A stretch of DNA of 64,000 bases from contig JAKSXM010000288.1 in assembly GCA_022575985.1 (NCBI GenBank), positions 4,491,501 through 4,555,500 on the forward strand. The letters are read 5' to 3'. Origin of the DNA: Anagrus nilaparvatae (lineage: Eukaryota; Arthropoda; Insecta; Hymenoptera; Mymaridae). The notes beneath the pieces are model-generated. The model worked only from the letters and a program-made list of their open reading frames with translations, searched no databases and was not told the origin of the DNA. This document shows positions 55,900 through 64,000 of this stretch, piece after piece (within the stretch, counting starts at the first letter, position 1; each line of letters opens with the position of its first letter). A program made the translations under genes and the position numbers.

Positions 55900-57320
55900 T
55901 AGCCTTTTTGATGTAAATAAGTCCAAATTTAACCCAACTTACATTTTTTGGGAAGTTTTCATTTTTTTTTCAGTTTTGTTAATATTTTATTAATAATACA
56001 AGTCAGAAGATTATTAAAAATAGTTTCTGAACAATTTCTATATTGTAAAACTTCTCACTGAACTAGATTTGGACATAAGTTTTTCAAAATTTCACCCCTG
56101 GATGAATAAATTTACTATTTTGTTCAAGACTTACAAATCTGAATCCCTCTAATTTCATACGAATTAAAAAATAAATCAAAGACATGCCTCAATTAATATA
56201 ATGTTGAATCTAACGATCTTATGAGAGCTGTTACTATTATACCTACAACATGTCATTCAGGCTGGTATAGCTCTGCAAATAACATGATGTTTGATAAAAG
56301 TTACATACATTAAAAATAATAAAATAAAAAAAAAACAAACAAAAAATTCATAAATAATTATCTCTTTAGGTATTGCTCCTCAAGGTCGATAATTCAAACT
56401 CTTAACTTAATTAACGCTCCAAAATGTAAGTAAAATGTTTTTGATAACAATGTTTCATCTCGGAAACACCTGATAGAATCATCAGTGAGGCTCAAGTGTT
56501 TCCTGCCTCATACATTGTTATTTTAAGAATGTCATTAATTTTGACATGAAAGAATTTGATTTAAAACTTAGTGTTAAGATAATAAATTAAATTATATAAC
56601 AATATGAATAAGTGGTTAGTATCAATATGAATATATATGGACTAAGTAGTTAAACATAGATATAAATAAAAATAGTTAATTTTAATAAATTAAAGAATTT
56701 AAATATGTTTTATAAATTTAATAGTAGGTTCATACCTTAACTAATTTATATACATGCATATAAGCAGTTAAACTTAAAATAGATAATATTAGGTAGTAGG
56801 ATAAATTAACATAAGAAAGGTCTTTGATATATGAATAGGTAGAGAAGCTTAAATCGTAATTTATGAAATTGAGAAATTAAGAGTAAATGAGTAAACATGA
56901 ATGTATAATAGTTTATTATATTAAAACTAAATAAATAATTAATTTATGTTAATTTAGCATAATCAATGGTTATAAAATAATTTCAAATTTTAAGAAGTTA
57001 ATTAATTCCACCTACATACTAGTCGGTATAAATTTTTTAAAATAAGAAACATTAGAAGTCATTGTAAAAATTTTTTAACGTATAATTTGAGAACAAGTCA
57101 ATCCTTCCATTACACATGTGTACAACTCCATAAGTGGTAAGGATCATACACAGGTTGAATGTTATAATAATAATAATGACATAAAATAATAAAATAATAA
57201 ATATATCAATAAAATTTAATTAGCTGAACTCTTTAACAACGTATTATTCATTCCAATTCAGTTACCATCTTTTTTACATTCTACATATATATGTACATAG
57301 ATAATAATGGACTTTTTTAA
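55900..57320. other. Gene-free AT-rich DNA with one hairpin
   Basis: A hairpin-like motif lies at 56447-56522: AACAATGT…GGAAACACCTGATAG faces …AGTGTTTCC…ACATTGTT, with an internal CTGAT/ATCAG stem. The reversed text (CACTGATGATTCTATCAG then GTTTCCGAGATGAAACATTG) resembles the 3'-end motif of many Penelope-like and related elements. No coding sequence accompanies it. Confidence 0.4.
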
Positions 57321-57546
57321 GGCACATTCTACAATAGCCACATCCACAAATATAGAAGTACCTATGGATAGACATATTTGTGTATGGCCAACCTAATTTT
57401 AAAATCTACCTTACCAGCAGGTAAAAAGTCTACAATAATTAATGTAGAAAAATAGAGGGCGCAGTTATCTGAAGGTTGGCCATACACAAATATGTCTATC
57501 CATAGGTACTTCTATATTTGTGTATGTGGCTATTGTAGAATGTGCC
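57321..57546. mobile_element. 226-bp MITE with ~75-bp inverted repeats and TAA duplication (Harbinger-like)
   Basis: GGCACATTCTACAATAGCCA at 57321 is mirrored at 57546, and the inverted repeats continue through ATATAGAAGTACCTATGGAT and ATATTTGTGTATGGCCAACC almost perfectly. TAA flanks both ends (57318-57320, 57547-57549). A 3-bp TWA duplication and a GG start fit PIF/Harbinger (Tourist-type) MITEs. Confidence 0.8.
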
Positions 57547-57549
57547 TAA

Positions 57550-57857
57550 GTGGTGCCGTGCCGTCCACCTAGACTACCTTTCATCATAAAACTCATAAAA
57601 TACAGAAATAAATGACGTAAGACCAGTCCTATGAGCAAAATAGAGCCAAATTCATTATCAGTCAATAACATCATTGTACTAACGTATCACAAAGTCATTA
57701 GACTGAGTGCACGTTGCACGACGTTATACTATGATGTTCAATAAACGATGGAAATTAAATTTGTTTATTTAAAAATTTTTTTAAAGAATCAAGCCAAATG
57801 TTTTAGAATGTAAGAAAAAACTTTAAATAATTAACGTAAAAATTTATAACCGGTTTT
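57550..57857. other. Intergenic, no gene
   Basis: Nothing supported. Confidence 0.4.
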
Positions 57858-58515
57858 TGTAACTACACAACCAACGAGCATGGAACATGTTCATTTATAA
57901 CATTGATAATAAAGTATCTATTGTGTTCATAATATAAATATTTATATGCAAATATTTATATTTAGATTTTTATTATAGAAATCATGCTGCTTAGACATCA
58001 AAATGAACCAAATTAATTAAATTTTCAAATTATTATAGTTTTTTAAATAATATAAATTTATTTTTTATTAATTTTTACAATGAATTCTTAAAAATTCTGC
58101 ACCAATGATCCCTAGGTACTTCTGCAACAATACTCCCTAGGTACTTCTGTACCAAAGGTCTTTAGGGACTTCTGCACCATAGGTCCCTAGTTACTTCTGC
58201 ACCAATGCTCCCTAGGTACTTCTGCACCAAAGGTCTTTAGGGAGTTCTGCACCAATAGTCCCTAGGTACTTCTGCACCAAAGGTCCCTAGGTACTTCTGC
58301 ACCATAGGTCCCTAGGTACTTCTGCACCAAAAGTCCCTGAATCGAAAATATTCTAAGTCCATTTCACCCCCCCCCCTAAAAACGTCACTTTTTACCCCCC
58401 CCCCTAAAAACGTCAATTTTTGACACCCCCCTAAAAGCGTCACTTTTTCACCCCCCCCCCCCCCTGCTGAGCCAGACTTTTTCAAATACCCCATCCAATG
58501 AGCATGTTCCATGTT
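57858..58515 (+). repeat. Dispersed repeat family Z, copy with expanded minisatellite
   Basis: Starts GTAACTACACAACCAACGAG and ends CAAATACCCCATCCAATGAG followed by CATGTTCCATGTT. It has the same order of parts as 5440-5820: AT-rich leader, minisatellite, AAATCGAAAATATTCTAAGT tail, C-rich section. The C-rich part (58365-58470) is itself a ~35-bp tandem of a C-run plus CTAAAAACGTCA(C/A)TTTTT. The 85-aa frame at 58312-58569 reads through these C-runs and is not a gene. Confidence 0.85.
58095..58344 (+). repeat. 25-bp minisatellite, ten units
   Basis: Ten units of exactly 25 bp, consensus TTCTGCACCAAAGGTCCCTAGGTAC, start at 58095, 58120, 58145 and so on to 58320. Two variants (with CTTTAGGGA and with CCCTAGGTA) alternate irregularly. 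Confidence 0.95.
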
Positions 58516-59395
58516 AAAACACTCAACCAATGCATAACCATAATCGTTTAATAACTTACATGAAATCAATGATAATAACTAATCAAATAATATACATATA
58601 CCATGACCTCAAACAAAGAGTCACAATAAATGTTATATTACCAAAGAGTTAAATACTGTTTAAGGAAACAGACAATTGAAAGCTTTAACCTTTAACCCCA
58701 TACCCGCAACCCTAAACACTTTTAAAAATTGCGTATATTTTTAATTTTTTGTCATACACATAATAATTCCAATTCATATGACGATTGAAAATGAATAATA
58801 AAATTTATATGTTAAATTAAAACAAAAGGAAACCCAAAATCTGGAAGCCCACGTTCAAACCAATAACCATGACCCAAGACTCCTTAAATTTACAAGGTAG
58901 CAATTTTAGTTATATTTATAAAATTATTATTATAACATAATTGCCACATAAAAGTTCACTCACCAATCAATCAAGGGCCACTGACCTCGAGCTACTGGGT
59001 GACCAAAGTCTAAGGATTTACCAGAGATCATTGGCCTCTTGAATGCTGCGCAAGGCAAGTTACAAAGGATTTTTTTGTATTAAATTTTTAGTGAGATTAA
59101 TTACATGTTTTATTACTTAATAATAATTTTTTATTATTTTTTATTATTTAATTTTACTAGATTTATTAGGGGAGATGCCCCTTTTGTTGTTGTTTTATTT
59201 TTTTTTTTTAACCGATTGCTCCAAATTTTAAGAAACTTTAAATTATGAATGTGTTTGATCAATTTCCCACAAAATTATTCAGCCTTATTAACGGGTTTAT
59301 AAACTAAATAATATAAAAGTAAAATTACTAATTTTTCGAAAATATTCTATTTTTTTTGTGAATCTAAGAAAGTTACTTTTTACAGCGATGTATTC
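58516..59395. other. Intergenic DNA, no gene; solo MITE end
   Basis: One end of the TA-MITE family (AATCTAAGAAAGTTACTTTTTACAG) lies at 59362-59386, with the other half missing. Nothing else supported. Confidence 0.5.
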
Positions 59396-59399
59396 ATGT

Positions 59400-60260
59400 T
59401 TGTATTTATGACTGACTTTATCAGTTGTTATTTATTTTATGCAGCTGAACCTATTTTTTACCCTTATAGTCTATTTTTATCCCTGGGAATCGATTTGTAC
59501 AGCAAGATCTCATTTTTTTCTAATCAGGCCCAATGGGCTCCTGGATATCTAATTATAACTGTTGGTATTTATTTTATCTTGCTGGCCCCATTTTTTACCC
59601 CTAAAATCGAATTTCATCCCTATGGATCGATTTATGCATCAGGATTGCATTTTTTCCTATTTTATACGTTGTTATTTGTTTTATCTTGCTGGACCCAATT
59701 TTTTACCCCTAAAATCCATTTTTATTCCTGGGGATCGATTTATACATCAGGATTTGATTTTTTCCCGATATGACCCATAATAGACTATTTCATCAGTTGT
59801 TAATTTTTTTATCCTGTTGGACCAATTCTTTACTGTTATAGTCCATTTTTATCCCTGGGGATAGATTTATATATCAGGATTTGATTTTTTCCTGATTGGG
59901 CCCAATATAACCCAGGATGGACGATTTTATCAGTTGTTCTTTGTTTTATCCTGCTGGACCAATTTTATACCCTTATAGATCATTTTCATCCCCGGGGATC
60001 GATTTGTACAGCGGAATCTCATTTTTTTCCGATTGGGCCCAATAGAACTCAGAATGGACGACTTTATCAGTTGTTATTTATTTTATGCTGCTGAACCTAT
60101 TTCTTACCTTTATAGTCTATTTTCATCCCTGGGAATCGATTTGTACAGCAAGATCTCATTTTTTACTAATCAGGCCCAATGGGCCCCTGGATAGCTAATT
60201 CTAACTGTTGGTATTTATTTTATCATGTGGGACCCATTTTTTAACTATACTACATTTTTA
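59400..60260 (+). repeat. Tandem array of ~137-bp units (seven)
   Basis: The block (C/A)(A/C)(G/T)TTGTTATTTATTTTAT recurs at about 59420, 59560, 59669, 59793, 59931, 60067 and 60204 (spacing 109-140 bp). Each unit has a GGGATCGATTTGTACAGC-like segment and a CCCTTATAGTC-like segment. The first and sixth units are more alike than neighbours, hinting at higher-order duplication. The 125-aa and 72-aa frames here derive from the array. Confidence 0.85.
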
Positions 60261-60429
60261 TCCTTGGTAAACAGCTTTTACATTAGTATTTTATTTTGGG
60301 CTGGATTTGTTTTATGTATGAACCTAATCGTATTCAAATTATCCTGATTAAGAATAAAATTAAAAATTACAATTAAAAATATGAAATATATATTTTACCC
60401 CATTCAAATCAAGGGTGGGGGGGGTGGTA

Positions 60430-61050
60430 TTGGGTCTACTATAGGTTTTTTGGGTCGCTGAACACCGAAATCGATGTCTTTTCAATTAAAAATTATGTCT
60501 TTACCCTTAATTTAGCCAAAACTACCCCTAAACAGGGGTGTTTTCGCTACTTTCGCTCTAGCCCAAGATTTGGTCTAAAAGGTCGGTAAGCAAGTTATCT
60601 TATTTATAAAATAAAGGTAAGCAAATGTTCTATCATTTGAAAAATTTTTTTTAAATTAAAAAAATTTTTTTTTACATTAAATAAAATTTTTATTATGCTT
60701 TAAAATAACCTTTCAAGGGCTGTTTATTGTGATCAGTGACCTAAAAAACCCTATTAGACCAAATCTTAGAAGGCTGGAACGAATATAGCAAAAGTGCCCC
60801 TTTTAGGAGTAGTTTTGGCTAATTTAAGGTTTAAGAGTTATGTTTTAATTGAAAAGACATCAATTTTTGTGATCAGCGACCCAGAAAACCCTATTAGACC
60901 AAATTTCAAATGCTTAGAGTGAATACAGAGAAAATGCCCTTTTTAGGGGTAATTTTGGCTAACTTAAGGGCCAAGCCCCAATTTCTCATAGAAAAAACCC
61001 CGATTTTCGTGTTCAGTGACCCAAAACTATTGTAGACCAAATCTGTTGGT
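60430..61050. repeat. Inverted plus tandem ~145-bp repeats
   Basis: GTGATCAGYGACCYARAAAACCCTATTAGACC begins two direct units near 60730 and 60860 and a third, altered one near 61010. A reversed unit is at about 60440-60580 (AGCCAAAACTACCCCTAAAC, GATTTGGTCTAAAAGG). The cluster at 49700-50200 is related. The 68-aa frame at 60906-61112 is repeat-derived. Confidence 0.7.
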
Positions 61051-61059
61051 GGCCACAAA

Positions 61060-62070
61060 CAATACAACCCTTCACCTCCGTGATTTGACTGATTCCGGCA
61101 GCATATGTCCAATTTGGTTCAAAATTTAATTAATTCATCTTTGACTTGGTATTAACTTATATATCAATTTTGAACCTTATCGAAGATTACAGTGACCTTA
61201 TCGATCGCAAACCAAAGTGACATTTTGTCGCGGGTATAAGTATAGAGCTATATTATTTTAATGGGGATTTTTTTTAAAGTTTATTATTTTTTATTTATTA
61301 AAAAATTCGGGGAGCAAAGTTTTTCTTAAAACTTCAATTTTAGATCTACTCTAACGTGTACATTATACAAAAAAAATATGGGCGTCGATTATTTATTATT
61401 ATAAATTATTCTTTCCCACTTAACAGAAAAGCTTCGTAATTTATACATACCTAAAATTTGCCTAAAATTTGCGTATCGCGTCATGCTGAGATACACATTT
61501 TTTTTTTTTAATGACATGCACACATTGTCTTATATGTTTTATGAAGAATTTAAGTACAAATTTAAATTTGCTTTGTTTGTTATAATAGTAATAAAATACC
61601 CTGCCAACTAACTGGCACTAAGGTTCCTGAAAAAAATTGGTATTTTTTGTATTTTTTTGTGGTGAAAATTTTGGGGAAAAAATTTTCAAAAAATTAATTA
61701 TCAGATTCGAGATATCGAGTAAAAATCGTACTTTCAAATATAAGTACTTTCGTGGAAATAAATGAGGTATTACATCCAAATTAAAAAAGAAAAAAGTACC
61801 TCGAGATTTTTTGGTAAAAAAATTTTTGAAAAAAAAGTTAGGTCTTAATTCCATAATGGTTTTAAAATAACACCGATTTTTTAGCTTCCTAAGGTCTCAA
61901 AACGTGCTTATATGCCAAAAAATCAAAAACTAAAATATGACCCATCACAATGGTTCCTCATTGATGAACCAAAGAATTTGATTGACCATGTCATTATGTT
62001 CAATAGCTTCATTCTCATATTTTAGATGACATTAAATTATTAAAATTATTCTGCATGGATATTTTTACTT
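61060..62070. other. Gene-free AT-rich DNA
   Basis: The 78-aa frame at 61618-61854 is Phe/Lys-rich low-complexity sequence. Nothing supported. Confidence 0.45.
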
Positions 62071-62359
62071 GCTACGCTTGAATTTTGCTTTAATCGCTTG
62101 AAAATTTAAACATTCTCAGCAAAGTTTCTTGTAGATTCAGGCTAAAAATAGTAATTTTAATTTTTTTGCTTGAATGTTCAAACAGTTTGCTTGAAAATTC
62201 AAGCAGTTGTTCAAAACTTTGCTCATGGTATAGTTACAAAGATAAATATTAATTAAATTAAGAAATAAAATGTGAGAATCATCATAAAATTTCATGATTT
62301 AATCCTCCATACAACAAAATAATGATTTTAAAATTCAAGCAAAATTCAAGCGGAGTAGC
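62071..62359. mobile_element. 289-bp element with GCTACGCTTGAATTTTGCTT ends
   Basis: The left end GCTACGCTTGAATTTTGCTT is mirrored by AAGCAAAATTCAAGCGGAGTAGC at the right, with the same self-complementary CTTGAAAATTCAAG motifs inside as at 54400-54560. No clear target duplication. Non-coding. Confidence 0.65.
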
Positions 62360-64000
62360 GACATTGTAATAAAACCTTTATATTATACACAATAAAAAAT
62401 TTATAAAAATTATAATAAAAAACATTTGGCAAAAGAAAAATTAAAAAAATGCGATTTTATTATTAATTTTTTAAATTTAATTTTTTTTATGTAGAATCAC
62501 AATATTTATTAAAATAATATTTATTAACATATTAATTACGCGTATTAAAATTGTTCCCTCAAATTCGAAAATAGGGGCCCTGATAAAACAGAACCATAAA
62601 TTTCTGAGCCCTGGAGGCCCATTTAAACAAAGAGCAAGGATATTTTTTTTCACAATGTTAAACTCATCCATAAAACTAGGTCGCTATAATTTGGTATTCC
62701 AATTACAAAGACCTTCCTATGTGAGTTCCTACCTACTCGGCACATCCATAAGATAAAATTTTAAATTAATGCAATTAAATGATCTACTCGGCAAATAAAC
62801 GTCGGTTCCACTCGGCGCTAATAAGTAGTAGATTATCCTAAGATCTCCCCTTTTCATAAACTACCTACTCACTGCAGTGAAAAATAAATATATAGAAATT
62901 AAATATTTGGTCATTTTTTATAACTTCAAATAAAGTTAATATTAATTAGAATAATATTTAGATACGTTTTTTATAAATATATATCTTGTTATATCCCCTT
63001 CACGATGTTTCAGCTAATTTTTATTTAGTTTTTCAGAAAGCCCTCACTTTTACACACATTTCACACGTGTTTTCTTGAAAAAATATAATTATTTATGCAA
63101 GGAAATTGTAAAAAAATTAAAGACCTTTCAAAAAAAGTTTTGATAAGTTAATTTTTTATCTTATCTTTTGTTTTAAATAGACCTATATTTCTATGAATTC
63201 AATTAGTAAATTATTTTTAAATTATAAATATTTATTTCTTACATTAAAGTAATAATTATTTCGGAAGTGAAAAATATGAAAAATAAAATTTTAGACAATA
63301 CAGATATTTCTTAAAAAAGAAACCATAGTTCAAAATAGTTTACCACTTTACAATGGTATAGACAGATATATTCAATTTGCTCGATTAGTCGATAAATTCA
63401 TAACATAATTGAAAATATGTTATTTTTTTGGAAAATAGTTTTAAGATTTTTAAAGCCTTAAAACCAAATAAATAATAAATTGTTAATCAAAAATTGGTCC
63501 AACTTTTTAAGAAAAAAAGTTTTTTTTTTATTAAGCAAACAATCTTGCTATCAAAATTAAAAAAATATAAATATAAATAAATATATTGAAATCTAACTTT
63601 ACCTAAATGCATTATTTAGGTAAAGTTTGTTACTTTAAAACAAAGAAAATGAGACCACTTGCGTGGTAATTGGTTGATTTCTTAAAAAGTTTTTTGGGTG
63701 CTACGTAGTTTTTAAAAATGGGTAAAAAATGGCTACTTTGAATGATGATATCTCTGAACCTACATATCCAAAATAAAAAAGTTTTAGTGCAAAATGGTAG
63801 TCTTTTGATAAATATTAAGTGTGCCAAATATCAGGGGATTTGATCGAGTACTTTCGGATTTAGCAATTTTAAGGGTGATTCTTAAACAAATTTTGACCCA
63901 TTTTTTTAAGAGAATTAATACCCGAATATAATAATTTATACTAATACAAATTAGTCAATGATTATTTGATACATTGATAATCATTCAATCATGGCATTCT
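62360..64000. other. AT-rich DNA with family X debris, no gene
   Basis: Reversed family X blocks lie at about 62560-62720 (the 64-aa frame at 62477-62671 is part of it) and a diverged piece at 63640-63690 (AAATGAGACCACTTGCGTGG). A stretch at 62720-62840 repeats CTACTCGGCA(C/A). No coding sequence, RNA or bounded element recognised. Confidence 0.5.

Noticed and set aside
58095..58344. CRISPR-like regular spacing
   Set aside because: Units are contiguous 25-bp repeats without distinct spacers, in a eukaryotic genome; it is a minisatellite.
58312..58569. Gly-rich 85-aa minus-strand frame
   Set aside because: Produced by C-rich tandem runs of family Z.
59396..59780. 125-aa and 72-aa hydrophobic frames
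   Set aside because: Two frames of the same 137-bp tandem array; no start context or family support.

Overview
The window looks like nuclear DNA of an arthropod, most likely an insect. It is very AT-rich, its genes carry small spliced introns, and it holds a Pol III tRNA-Ala gene with a T-run terminator, a Penelope-type retroelement remnant and dense palindromic DNA-transposon debris. The order or species cannot be named from the sequence alone.

The main content is a cluster of secreted trypsin-fold (S1A) serine proteases from about 22.5 to 55.6 kb. I find seven complete two-exon genes, six on the minus strand (23.2-24.3, 26.9-30.0, 31.2-32.1, 40.5-41.4, 46.6-47.5, 52.8-55.6 kb) and one on the plus strand (43.9-44.8 kb), plus two minus-strand pseudogene fragments (22.6-22.85 and 24.6-25.0 kb). 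All genes have one plan: a 43-46 nt first exon encoding the signal peptide, a phase-1 intron (73 nt to about 2.3 kb) that splits a Val codon, and one exon with the short propeptide and whole protease domain. A TATA box lies about 45-68 bp before each ATG. The mature N-terminus is I/V-W-(H/Y/N)-G rather than the usual IVGG. Five genes keep Asp189 (trypsin-like cleavage after Lys/Arg); the two others have an altered S1 pocket. Genes at 31.2 and 40.5 kb are recent duplicates inside a duplicated block of about 2.2 kb.

Layout. 0-5 kb: foldback element, 8-bp-TSD MITE and a TTAA-flanked inverted-repeat element. 5-7.2 kb: TA-flanked MITE and two paralogous small membrane-protein ORFs on the minus strand. 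9.6-10.4 kb: decayed Penelope-like element. 10.9 kb: tRNA-Ala(AGC). 11.8-22.2 kb: very large palindromic elements, including a nested pair whose inner member carries 333-bp tandem units. 22.5-33 kb: first half of the protease cluster. 33-40 kb: foldbacks, a 1.4-kb TIR element, a 5S rRNA-like unit with a retroposon-like tail, and broken exons of a Tctex1-type dynein light chain. 40-56 kb: rest of the protease cluster with interspersed MITEs. 56-64 kb: no convincing gene; a Harbinger-like MITE, a 25-bp minisatellite, a seven-unit 137-bp tandem array and other repeats.

The proteases probably act outside the cell (gut lumen, venom/saliva or haemolymph) after signal-peptide removal and cleavage at a single Lys/Arg. 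The shared promoter spacing suggests similar expression, but tissue and substrates cannot be read from the DNA. Most remaining open frames are by-products of AT-rich repeats or antisense shadows of the protease exons.
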